64,000 nucleotides of DNA from Albidovulum sp. GTDB lineage: Bacteria; Pseudomonadota; Alphaproteobacteria; Rhodobacterales; Rhodobacteraceae. Shown here piece by piece: positions 50,101 to 57,450 of the stretch. Location: positions 110,792 to 174,791 of the forward strand of contig JALSJQ010000029.1 of the NCBI GenBank assembly GCA_026989275.1, given 5' to 3'. The notes beneath the pieces are model-generated. The model was not told the DNA's origin, did no database searches, and saw nothing but the letters and a program-made list of their open reading frames with translations. Each line of letters begins with the position of its first letter. Positions within the stretch are counted from its first letter, which is position 1. The position numbers were made by a program, and so were the translations under genes.

Positions 50101-50145
50101 GAGGAAGATGCAAGGACGGATGAGGAGAGGGAGGATGCGGCATGA
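47143..50145 (+). CDS. cas10: Cas10/Cmr2, cyclic oligoadenylate synthase subunit
   Basis: A 1000-residue signature subunit of type III-B. HD-type nuclease motif is at residues 20-21 (WVHDPGEK). A zinc-finger pair is C470/C473 (CSLCGEREW) and C520/C523 (CGICASKRLW). The palm/cyclase domain has DGDSMGKW at 652-659 and the GGDD motif at 738-741 (YAGGDDVLAL), intact, so it should make cyclic oligoadenylate on target binding. Both HD and GGDD look functional. The stop overlaps the cmr3 start by 4 bases. Confidence 0.95.
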   Translation: MVMANIEEKIWRAKAAAWVHDPGEKQAILFAPGFAHEKGTSRKLTELLLGSDKLPGDLETLRKQGDWWSSAADRPQFPQEADARVVFRNQPVLIHPLCGLILDLAKETGGALALDADDFQRIEEESFKAATNLIKQAIGNDQPQTPDELKKALLALWRFLPVAEHAPKGFGELWRLLPADSRVPDHAIWTHLDLASALGGAMAGDENGEVALLMVSLGPVQEFIAQARSTSDLWAGSHLLSRLTLAAMEPLLNALGPDAVIFPHLRGLPLVDLWLIEQGLPPEMFDEEEWRRQGTDFNPLFMATLPNLFLAIVPASQAQALATQAAESARTFMREQVAEKALEKLLKAKELDLNAPEAETAKAQLTRQLADFPEIYWATVPWAKLGEDFAAARERLREILAVFSEKTDAPGVLDNEGLKLLAERYETSLFRYAPNPGVLYPAAHQAVSRTHGAAKTLRPFTQAKEDGYRCSLCGEREWLTLDREQLHWTRRQREENARNGQPTLWTNVKPAWAKKGEHLCGICASKRLWPGLVRETVEQASRKSFSRRFVISTHVLAMADDLEKLATEEPKKIIDAASRHADFANADTAALPRQLMRRLPKDDENNLAELVKKIPAHIDDLRNSEDRERLEAFLQDIGLSEGERYYAVLLMDGDSMGKWLSGDAAFAISFGESWHPDVRKKAEALASTDKRVATYLQTKRPPSPARHVSVSAALNGFSLDMARVVVEELSNGKLIYAGGDDVLALLSLDDALPAAIALRFLYGGHLPEGIEDLLPGGFAERFQVNNGFVRYRERLYMTMGPRATASAGLVIAHYMTPLSRVLAEARQAEKRAKNSGRNALAITVMKRSGNVARIAGQWPGFTISDDRQRVQEAEPFGQTFPGLMARLAAMFRSGQLSRRAPYHVFQHLQRLPERKLSGLAQEEWNAMLRSMLAYQFDRQRNAGSKADVHKLACDIADWVCREEHPRPLRTLREFLGAAEFFGRRGREEDARTDEEREDAA

Positions 50146-51350
50146 GCCAGGCCATCTTCATCAACCCGGTGGACGTGCTCTACCTGCGCGGTAACCGCCT
50201 GTTCGGCGGCGCCGGCGAGCACGGCGAGGCCTTGATGCCCCCGTGGCCCTCGGTGGCCTCCGGTGCGGTGCGCTCGCACCTGTTGAGTGGCAGCGGCGCG
50301 GACTTCGACGATTTTGCCAGCGGCATGACCGGCCTGTTCGATGCCCCGCTGCAACAGGCACTGGGCACGCCACGGGAGCCGGGCAGCTTCACCTTGCGCT
50401 GGTTCTCGCCGGCAGTGCTGCAGAACGGCACGGCGCAGCCCGTCTTCCCGCTGCCGCAGGATGTGTTCGTGCCTGATCCTGGCAAGGGCGAGGCCGGCCC
50501 CTCCGAGGTGCGCATGTTGCAGCCACAGGCGCTGCCTGCCGGCGTGCGGGCTTCCATGCCCCTGTCGCAGATGCCGGTGCTGAAACGCGACAAGCCTGCC
50601 AAGCCCGCCAGCGGCTGGTGGCTGAGCGAAACAGGACTGCAGGCCTGGGTGAAGGGCGAGCCGATCACGCCGGATCACCTCATCGCCATCAATGACATCT
50701 GGAGCACCGAACAGCGTCTCGGCATTGCCCGCGATGCCGAGACGGCCACGGCAGCAGAAGGGCAGATCTACACCACCGAGACCATTGCCTTCCGGCAGCA
50801 GGAAGGCAGGCAGGGCGGCTTTCTGGCGCTGGTGGATGGCATTGCAGCGGATGCCCTGCCTGACGGCCTGCTGCGCTTCGGCGGCGACGGCCGCGCCGCC
50901 TGCCTGCAACGGGCCGAGTGGCAGCCCCCGGAACCGGACTGGCAAGGCATCGAGCAACGGAAGGCCTGCCGCATCCTGCTGGCCACGCCGGGCCTTTTCC
51001 CCGAGGGCTGGCGGCTGCCGGGCATGGACGAGAAGGGGAACTGGCAACTGCCCGACGGCTCCCTGAAGGGCCGCGTGGTGGCTGCTGCGGTTTCGCGCAG
51101 CCGCACCGTCTCCGGCTGGGACCTGACCCGGTGGAATCCGAAGCCCGCGCAGCGCAGCGTGCCGGTGGGCAGCGTCTATTGGCTGACGGAGCTTGAAGGC
51201 GACATCACCGGCGGCCTGCAGCGCTTGCTGCAGGAAGGTCTGTGGGCCGCCATGACGGATGAACAGCGGCAGGAAATCGGCCCGCAGCGCCGGGCCGAGG
51301 GCTTCAATGCCTGTCTCGTTGGTGCGCCGCTGGTGCAGGAAAGCAACTGA
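50142..51350 (+). CDS. cmr3: Cmr3, RAMP subunit
   Basis: A 402-residue RAMP protein that with Cas10 holds the crRNA 5' handle. It starts IFINPVDVLYLRGNRLFGG and has PWPSVASGAVRSHLLS near residue 36, then YTTETIAFRQQEG and RTVSGWDL towards the C-terminus, all typical of Cmr3. The ATG overlaps the cas10 stop. Confidence 0.9.
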   Translation: MSQAIFINPVDVLYLRGNRLFGGAGEHGEALMPPWPSVASGAVRSHLLSGSGADFDDFASGMTGLFDAPLQQALGTPREPGSFTLRWFSPAVLQNGTAQPVFPLPQDVFVPDPGKGEAGPSEVRMLQPQALPAGVRASMPLSQMPVLKRDKPAKPASGWWLSETGLQAWVKGEPITPDHLIAINDIWSTEQRLGIARDAETATAAEGQIYTTETIAFRQQEGRQGGFLALVDGIAADALPDGLLRFGGDGRAACLQRAEWQPPEPDWQGIEQRKACRILLATPGLFPEGWRLPGMDEKGNWQLPDGSLKGRVVAAAVSRSRTVSGWDLTRWNPKPAQRSVPVGSVYWLTELEGDITGGLQRLLQEGLWAAMTDEQRQEIGPQRRAEGFNACLVGAPLVQESN

Positions 51351-51371
51351 TTGCCGGGAGGAGAAGAGGAA

Positions 51372-52268
51372 ATGTTCGAGCAGAAGCGACTGGTGTTCTG
51401 GTATGCCGTCAGTCCCGTGCACATGGGGGCGGGCACCGCTGTCGGTGGCCTCATCGACAATCCCATCCAGCGCGAGGTGCACACCGGCCATCCTGTCTTT
51501 GCCGGCTCCGGCCTGAAGGGCGCGCTGCGCGAGGCGGCGGAACGGCGGTGGGAAAGCGAGGATGTGCAGGTCATCTTCGGCCCCGATTCCGGCAGTGCCA
51601 GCGATCACGCCGGGGCGCTGGCCGTTTCCGATGCGCAGATCGTCGCCTTTCCCGTGCGGGCGCTGAAGGAGGCCTTCGTGCATGTAACCTCCCCCGCCTG
51701 CCTGGCACGGCTGAAGCGCCTTGCGCAAATGGCTGACGTGCCCACGAACTGGAAGGTTCCTGCAGCCCCTGCTGAAGGCAAGGCAAAGCTTCTGAATCCG
51801 GCCCTGATGTCCGGCGACAGGCTCGTGCTGGAAGCCTTTGCCTATGAGGCCGAAGAGGAAGATGACGACCTGAAAGCGGCAGCTGAATGGCTGGCGGAGA
51901 ATGTCCTTCCCTCTGAGGCAGAACACAAGGATTTCGCCGACCGCCTGTGCCGAAATCTCGTGCTGCTGCGCGATGAGGACTTCAACCACTTCGTGCGCTT
52001 CGGCTCCGTGGTGGAGCCGCATGTGCGCATCGACAACGAAACGGGCACGGCGGATGACGGCGGCCTGTTCTACACCGAGAACCTGCCGCCGGAGACGGTC
52101 ATGACCTCGTTGCTGATGGCCACCCGAGGCCGCAAGTCCGGGGTGTCTATGCCGGCGGATGCGGTGATGAAGAAGGCCGCCGCCCTGCTGGATGGCCAGC
52201 TCATGCAGGTGGGCGGCGATGCCACCACGGGCCGCGGCCTGGTCATCACCCGCGCGCTGGCTGCTTAG
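51372..52268 (+). CDS. cmr4: Cmr4, target-RNA-cleaving backbone subunit
   Basis: A 298-residue Cas7-like RAMP subunit. It has the typical SPVHMGAGTAVGGLIDNPIQRE segment, whose Asp (residue 29) is the likely catalytic residue for cutting target RNA at 6-nt steps, then HPVFAGSGLKGALREAAE near residue 40. The C-terminal LMQVGGDATTGRGLVITR is the Gly-rich loop. GGGAGGAGAAGAGG precedes the ATG. Confidence 0.92.
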   Translation: MFEQKRLVFWYAVSPVHMGAGTAVGGLIDNPIQREVHTGHPVFAGSGLKGALREAAERRWESEDVQVIFGPDSGSASDHAGALAVSDAQIVAFPVRALKEAFVHVTSPACLARLKRLAQMADVPTNWKVPAAPAEGKAKLLNPALMSGDRLVLEAFAYEAEEEDDDLKAAAEWLAENVLPSEAEHKDFADRLCRNLVLLRDEDFNHFVRFGSVVEPHVRIDNETGTADDGGLFYTENLPPETVMTSLLMATRGRKSGVSMPADAVMKKAAALLDGQLMQVGGDATTGRGLVITRALAA

Positions 52269-52300
52269 ACCGAAGCCGCCGAATGAGGGAGGAAGCCACC

Positions 52301-52741
52301 ATGCCCGACACGCAGGACGTCATCAGCCTCGACCAGCAACGCGCCGCCTATGCGTGGCGGTGTGTCAAGAACGGGGTGAGCAAGGACTATGCCAATCTTG
52401 CCAAGTCCGCGCCCGCCCTCATCATGAACAACGGCCTGATGCAGACGCTGGCGTTCTATCAGACCAAGGGAGGCGAGCACCAGAAACTGATGCAGGATGT
52501 GCTTCGCTGGCTTGAGCAACAGCGTATCGTGCCTTCTACCAATTATGTGCAAGCCATGAATGCCCTGCAGCAGATGGGAGCACAGGCCTATCGCCGCGCC
52601 ACCGTGGAAGCATTGGAAGTCCTGAAGTGGTTGCGCCAGCTCGCACCCACGGCACCTGCAAACAACCGGAACCAACCATCCGGACGACATGAACAGGGAG
52701 GAACAGATGCCGCAACTGGCCATCCCCCGCAGCGTAGCTGA
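52301..52741 (+). CDS. cmr5: Cmr5, small subunit
   Basis: A 146-residue helical small subunit that stacks along the Cmr backbone. It begins SLDQQRAAYAWRCVKNGV, the Cmr5 start, and has KSAPALIMNNGLMQTLAFYQTK. ATG 52301 is chosen because GAGGGAGG sits upstream; another ATG lies at 52283. The last about 17 residues overlap the cmr6 start by 53 bases and look non-conserved. Confidence 0.88.
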   Translation: MPDTQDVISLDQQRAAYAWRCVKNGVSKDYANLAKSAPALIMNNGLMQTLAFYQTKGGEHQKLMQDVLRWLEQQRIVPSTNYVQAMNALQQMGAQAYRRATVEALEVLKWLRQLAPTAPANNRNQPSGRHEQGGTDAATGHPPQRS

Positions 52742-53873
52742 TGCCTACAGGCAGTTAGCTGATGCCCGCAGGCAGGCATCCCCCATGCCGGGGCACATCT
52801 TCTCGCTCTATCTGCCCATGTGGAATGACAATTGGGAGCGCGCAGGCGACGATGCCCGCCGCCAGGCTCTGGAAGATGTGCGCAAGGCCAGTATGGGGCG
52901 CCTGCCTGAAGAATTGATAAAACGGCAAAGCCGGCTGGCCGGCATGGCAAAAGCAGAAGCCATCGAGGCCAAAGCGCTTTCCCCCTTCGTTACCGGCATA
53001 GGCGAGGAGCATGCGGTGGAGAACGGCTTTGCCTTTCTCAACCCCTATGGCGTGCCCTATCTCGCCGGTTCCGGCGTGAAGGGCGTCATTCGCCGCGCGG
53101 CGGAGGAACTGGCCGCAAAGCTGAACCCGGACGGCGCCTTCGGCTGGACACATGCGCGCGTGATGTGGCTGTTCGGCTACGAGGATGGGACAGAATACAT
53201 TGAAGCGCTTGACGCGGAGCTGTCTGCCGATGACGAAACGGCGAAGGAAGCCAATGACCTGCTGAAGCTGCTCGACAAGGATGCCGGCACCTTCTCTGCC
53301 CTGTCCCCTGACAAGACCCACTTCATGGGCGCGCTTTCCTTCTGGGACGTGATCATCGACGGGAAGCTGGGCATCGACATCCTCACCCCGCACTATGGCC
53401 ATTACTATCAGGGCGACGAGCCTCCCCATGATGCCGGCCAGCCGGTGCCCAACCCGTTCCTGGTGGTCGCGCCGGAGGCCAGGTTCACCTTCCACATCAC
53501 CTGCGCCGAGCACCGCTTGCCCAAGAGCCTTCGGGGCGACACCTGGCGCGAGCTGATCCGCGCCGCCTTCAACCACGCCTTCGAGTGGGGCGGCTTCGGC
53601 GCCAAGACCGCGGTGGGCTACGGCGCATTGGAAACTCCGGAGATCCGGCAAAAAAGAGAGGCGGAAGCCAAGGCGGCCAAACCACTCGAGGCAGGCGATG
53701 AGGTCATTGTCGTCGACCACCCGAAATATGAAGGACGGAAAGGAAAAATAACGAATATCAACAGGACGCCTGATGGGAAGACCGTCATTCGGCTAAAAGC
53801 AATCGACGACAAGGGAAGACTCAAGGGTTCATTTGCGCCCGAACAACTGAAGAGGCCTAAGACAGACACATGA
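52689..53873 (+). CDS. cmr6: Cmr6 with a C-terminal KOW-like extension
   Basis: A 394-residue RAMP subunit. The Cmr6 core contains ENGFAFLNPYGVPYLAGSGVKGVIRRA near residue 115 and GAKTAVGYGALE near residue 305. After that, residues about 330-394 (GDEVIVVDHPKYEGRKGKI...GRLKGSFAPEQLKR) read as a small beta-barrel of the KOW/SH3 type, not part of the usual Cmr6. It overlaps cmr5 by 53 bases and ends overlapping the Csx1-like gene. Confidence 0.88.
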   Translation: MNREEQMPQLAIPRSVADAYRQLADARRQASPMPGHIFSLYLPMWNDNWERAGDDARRQALEDVRKASMGRLPEELIKRQSRLAGMAKAEAIEAKALSPFVTGIGEEHAVENGFAFLNPYGVPYLAGSGVKGVIRRAAEELAAKLNPDGAFGWTHARVMWLFGYEDGTEYIEALDAELSADDETAKEANDLLKLLDKDAGTFSALSPDKTHFMGALSFWDVIIDGKLGIDILTPHYGHYYQGDEPPHDAGQPVPNPFLVVAPEARFTFHITCAEHRLPKSLRGDTWRELIRAAFNHAFEWGGFGAKTAVGYGALETPEIRQKREAEAKAAKPLEAGDEVIVVDHPKYEGRKGKITNINRTPDGKTVIRLKAIDDKGRLKGSFAPEQLKRPKTDT

Positions 53874-55414
53874 CCACCCTCGTCAGCTTTCTGGGCATAG
53901 GCCGCCGTGATCCGGCGAGCGGTGAATATCGCTACGAAACCGTGCGCTATGCCGCGCCGGACGATCCTGCGCGGCAGGTGGAGACCTGTTTCGTGGCGCA
54001 GGCCATTGCCGAGCTGGAAGACGTGCGGCAGATGCACGTGCTGGCCACGGAAAAATCCTGGCAGTTGCATGGTGCAAGTCTGCGCCAGTCCATTGGCAAT
54101 GCTTGCCAGTTGCAGCACCACATCATTCCCGATGGCACGAGCACGGCAGAATTGCGCCAGCAGTTCCGCGTTTTACGCGAAGTCTTGCAACAGGCAGGCA
54201 AGGACGAGGAACTGTTGCTCGACATCACGCACGGCTTCCGCACCCAGCCGTTCTTTGCCGCATCCGTGCTCTCCGTCCTGCAGGCATCTGGCGACCTGCC
54301 ACGCCGCACACGCATTCTCTATGGCGCCTTCGAGGCTGGAAAGAAAACCGAAGACGAAGAGTTGCGAGAGGTCCCCATCTGGGATCTCTCACTGTTCCTG
54401 CAACAGCAGCAGCTCGCCTTTGCCATGGCCATCTTCCTGCGCACCGGCCATGCGGAGGCCCTGTCGCAAGCCTTGGAAGAGGAAAGGCGCCAACTCACCG
54501 AACGCGCCAAGCAAAAGGAGCGGGACTTTCCACGCTCCCATCGTCTGCTGAAGGCGCTGAAGGCCTTTGCCGATGATCTTTCCACCCTGCGCCTTCCGCA
54601 ACTGATGCGCGGTGTCGGCAAGGAAAAATCCAGCGCCACCATGCTGCTGAAGGCCGTGGAGGAGTATCGGGAGGAGCTGTGCAATCGCGATCATCCGGCG
54701 CTGCTGCCCCTGCTGGACGATTTGCGCGACATGGCCGAAGGGCTGACCATCGCCAGCTTCGCCTCACCGGATCGCCCCAAGGCCATGCGCAAGCTCACCG
54801 AGCTTTATCTGCGCTTTCACCGCTATCTGGAGGCCGCAGCCGTGGCGCGGGAGGAAATCGTCAACCACATGGCCACCGGCGATGCCATCGAGCCGGCACA
54901 TCCGCAATTCGACTTCGCAGCCAGACGCAAGGCCGAAAATCGCACAACGGAAGAACAATATATTCGCAACAAGCTGGATGTGCGCAATGACCTGTTGCAC
55001 TGCGCCATGCGCAAGAATCCGATTCCTGCAGACAAGATCATGCAACAGGTGAGAGAGTTGGTATCTTTCAGTGCAGCCATGACCACCCCCCCACCCCGCA
55101 CCATCTTCGTGACCCGCCACCGCGGCGCGCGGGAATGGGCCGAGCGGCAGGGCATCGTCGTCGATGATGTGGTCGAGCATCTCGACCCGGAGCGCATCAA
55201 CCCCGGCGATCTCGTCATCGGCACGCTGCCCGTGCATCTCGTCGCGCAAATCTGCCGTCGCGGAGGGCGCTACAAGCACCTGAGCATGGACATCCCGCCC
55301 GACCATCGCGGGCAGGAGCTTTCGGCGGATGACATGCAAGCTTTTGGCGCGCGCCTAGAAGAGTTCCGCGTTGAATCCATCAGCACCGCCAAGCAGAAGG
55401 AGGCCGGGGGATGA
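53870..55414 (+). CDS. Csx1-type CARF-HEPN RNase fused to a Csx16 ring-nuclease domain
   Basis: 514 residues in three parts. Residues 1-175 form a CARF domain of the TM1812/Csx1 kind with the LLLDITHGFRTQP motif at 115-127. Residues 185-400 are helical with an Rx4H HEPN motif at R372-H377 (RNDLLH). Residues 411-505 (TIFVTRHRGAREWAERQGI ... RYKHLSMDIPPDHRGQELSADDM) match Csx16 (VVA1548 family), a cOA-degrading ring nuclease normally made as a separate protein. M404 (ATG 55079) sits exactly at the usual Csx16 start. The gene overlaps cmr6 and the next gene by 4 bases each. Predicted: cOA-activated RNase carrying its own off-switch. Confidence 0.85.
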   Translation: MTTLVSFLGIGRRDPASGEYRYETVRYAAPDDPARQVETCFVAQAIAELEDVRQMHVLATEKSWQLHGASLRQSIGNACQLQHHIIPDGTSTAELRQQFRVLREVLQQAGKDEELLLDITHGFRTQPFFAASVLSVLQASGDLPRRTRILYGAFEAGKKTEDEELREVPIWDLSLFLQQQQLAFAMAIFLRTGHAEALSQALEEERRQLTERAKQKERDFPRSHRLLKALKAFADDLSTLRLPQLMRGVGKEKSSATMLLKAVEEYREELCNRDHPALLPLLDDLRDMAEGLTIASFASPDRPKAMRKLTELYLRFHRYLEAAAVAREEIVNHMATGDAIEPAHPQFDFAARRKAENRTTEEQYIRNKLDVRNDLLHCAMRKNPIPADKIMQQVRELVSFSAAMTTPPPRTIFVTRHRGAREWAERQGIVVDDVVEHLDPERINPGDLVIGTLPVHLVAQICRRGGRYKHLSMDIPPDHRGQELSADDMQAFGARLEEFRVESISTAKQKEAGG

Positions 55415-55938
55415 GCAGCCTGTGGCAATTCCTCGTCTGGCTGGCCGAGGCGCTCGATCCCATCAATTCGCTCATCGGCCTGGTCACCACGTTCATTGCC
55501 GGCTTCACCGCCGTACTGGTGTGGCGCGAGAGCCGCAAGGCCCGGCGCTGGTGGCAAGAGATCCGCCAGTGCCCGGGTCAGCGTCCCGCCATTCTCGTGC
55601 TCGATCTGCTGGCCGGGCAGAACGTGCTGGCGCAGGTGGAAAACTTCCGCCGCCAGCAGTCGGGGCTGAAGGACATTCCCGATGATCGCATCATCAAGGT
55701 GCAGCGCGAGGAGAAGCTGCAGCCCGAACACATGCCGGAGCTACTGAAGGAATTGCGTAGCGCCGCCAACACCTTGATGGAAGCGGGTGCCGATCGCATC
55801 CACCTGTTCATGGCCGCTCCGCAGCCTGCCGCCGCCGCGGCGGGGGCGATGCTGGCCAACAAGCCGGCCACACTGTACCATTTCGACAGCGAGCAGGGCA
55901 CATACGTGAATTATGGCCCGCTGCGCCTGTTGCAGTGA
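55411..55938 (+). CDS. Small membrane protein with SAVED-like C-terminus
   Basis: 175 residues. A single membrane helix lies at about 16-38 (DPINSLIGLVTTFIAGFTAVLVW), followed by a basic stretch (RESRKARRWW). From residue 59 the fold looks Rossmann-like: AILVLDLL, DRIIKVQREEKL, a helix, then IHLFMAAPQPAAAAAGAML at 130-148 and ATLYHFDSEQGTYVNYGPL. The last two blocks resemble the end of SAVED domains, which bind cyclic oligonucleotides. Its position after Csx1-Csx16 (ATGA overlap) suggests a cOA-responsive membrane effector. Not matched to a named family; inference from motif and context. Confidence 0.6.
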   Translation: MSSLWQFLVWLAEALDPINSLIGLVTTFIAGFTAVLVWRESRKARRWWQEIRQCPGQRPAILVLDLLAGQNVLAQVENFRRQQSGLKDIPDDRIIKVQREEKLQPEHMPELLKELRSAANTLMEAGADRIHLFMAAPQPAAAAAGAMLANKPATLYHFDSEQGTYVNYGPLRLLQ

Positions 55939-56075
55939 ACAATGCCTGCGCCGCCCTTGGCGCGAGCACTGATTTGACATCGTGAATACGCTCCCTCGGG
56001 AGCATCTCGTCCGCCTCCCGGTCAGTCCCGTGCTGGCGGGAGCCGCCCTCCCATGCAGCAACGACAGACAGCCAC

Positions 56076-56091
56076 GGCAAAAGCTTTTGCC
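56076..56091. promoter_or_regulatory. 16-bp perfect palindrome upstream of cas2
   Basis: GGCAAAAGCTTTTGCC is a perfect palindrome in the 191-base gap between the membrane effector and the first cas2. Another perfect hairpin, GCTCCC-TC-GGGAGC, lies at 55990-56003. The gap marks a new transcription unit for the adaptation genes; the palindrome is a plausible operator. Confidence 0.4.
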
Positions 56092-56129
56092 CCCTGCCCT
56101 GTCCTGCCCTCTTCATGCATCCTGCCCGC

Positions 56130-56411
56130 ATGCGCAGGAAACTCTACCTCGTGGCCTATGACATCAGTTCTGCGGTTCGTCTGCGCGCGGCCCTGCACTG
56201 CGTGCGCAACTGGGCCACGGGCGGACAGCTCTCCGTGCACGAATGCTGGCTGACCACGGGCGAGCTGAAGGAGCTGCGCCGGAGCATGCGACGCATCCTT
56301 CACCCGAAGGAGGACAGCCTGCTCGTCATCCGGCTGGATCCGCGCCAGAAACCCGTCACCTTGGGGCTGGCGCTGCCGCCGGAGGATCCCGACTGGTTCT
56401 ACGCCGGCTGA
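56130..56411 (+). CDS. cas2: Cas2-like protein, first copy
   Basis: A 93-residue ferredoxin-fold protein beginning MRRKLYLVAYDISS, with VHECWLTTGELKELRRSMRRILHPKEDSLLVIRLDP, the pattern of Cas2. It is more diverged than the copy at 58287: the usual QxSVFE-like strand reads LSVHECWL. An ATG at 56115 would add five residues. It precedes cas1 by 43 bases. In the adaptation complex two Cas2 bridge two Cas1 dimers. Confidence 0.75.
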   Translation: MRRKLYLVAYDISSAVRLRAALHCVRNWATGGQLSVHECWLTTGELKELRRSMRRILHPKEDSLLVIRLDPRQKPVTLGLALPPEDPDWFYAG

Positions 56412-56454
56412 CCGGCGTTGCCGGAATGCCGGCTGAACCGGCCGAACAGGAGGC

Positions 56455-57450
56455 ATGAAGGCCATGACCACGCTGTGGCTGGATCATCGCCATGTGGAGC
56501 TGCGCATCGAGCCGGGCGCCTTGGTGCCCTATGTGGCCGGAGAACGCTGGCGCCCCGTGCCCCTCCGTCTGCTCGAGCGCGTGGTCATCGTCGGCAACTG
56601 CCAGCTTGCCGCCTCGGTGCTGGGAGCGCTGGCCGAGGCCGGCGTGGCCGTGGCCATTCTCTCCCCGCGCAAGAGCGCGCGTCGCGCCTGGCTCATGGGA
56701 CCGGGCCACAAGGACGCCACCCTGCGCCTGGCGCAGTTGCGCGCCGCGAATGACGATGCTTTCCGCCGGCAGGTGGCGCTTGCCGCCGTTCGCGCCAAGC
56801 TGCGCCGCCAGCTGCAACTGGTGCAGGACATGCGCCGGCAGCGCCCCGACGCGGGGCCGGAGCTGAAGAGGGCCGAAGATATCATCGCCGGCATTTGCGC
56901 CAGCCTGCAGACCGGCACCCCCGCCGACCTGGATTCGGAAACCCTGCGCGGCCTGGAGGGCAGCGCCTCGCGCGCGCAGTTCAAGGCGCTGGGGGCGGTG
57001 CTGCCCGCCTCGCTGGAGTTCACCAGCCGCCGGCGCCGGCCGCCGCCCGATCCGGTCAATGCCCTGCTGTCGCTCGGCTACACGCTGCTGCACCACCGCG
57101 CGGCGCAGGTGGCATGGGCCTGCGGGCTGGACCCGCTCATCGGCTTCTTTCACGAGCCATCGCACGGGCGCGAGTCCCTGGCTGCCGACCTCATCGAGCC
57201 GTGGCGGCCGGAAGTGGATCGCTGGGTCTGGCGCATGTTCGCCGAACAGCGGCTGCGCAAGACGCATTTCCACCAGGACAAGACCGCAAGCCAGCCGACC
57301 GAAGCACCCCTGCCCTGCTATCTGGGCAAGGCGGGCAGACGCATATTCTACGAGGCCTTTGAAACCGACCTGGCGCCGCTGTTCCGTGCCTTGCGGCTGC
57401 AGGTGCGCGCGCTGGTGCGCGAAATACGGCAATGGAGCGTGCAGGCATGA
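56455..57450 (+). CDS. cas1: Cas1 integrase, catalytic
   Basis: A 331-residue integrase that inserts spacers. An N-terminal beta domain spans 1-80 (VVIVGNCQLAASVLGALAEAGVAVAILS). The helical catalytic domain has E168 (LRGLEGSASR), H233 (GFFHEPSHGR) and D245/E248 (AADLIEPWRP), the expected metal ligands. All are intact. The stop overlaps the next gene's ATG (ATGA), coupling it to the degenerate copy. Confidence 0.93.
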   Translation: MKAMTTLWLDHRHVELRIEPGALVPYVAGERWRPVPLRLLERVVIVGNCQLAASVLGALAEAGVAVAILSPRKSARRAWLMGPGHKDATLRLAQLRAANDDAFRRQVALAAVRAKLRRQLQLVQDMRRQRPDAGPELKRAEDIIAGICASLQTGTPADLDSETLRGLEGSASRAQFKALGAVLPASLEFTSRRRRPPPDPVNALLSLGYTLLHHRAAQVAWACGLDPLIGFFHEPSHGRESLAADLIEPWRPEVDRWVWRMFAEQRLRKTHFHQDKTASQPTEAPLPCYLGKAGRRIFYEAFETDLAPLFRALRLQVRALVREIRQWSVQA

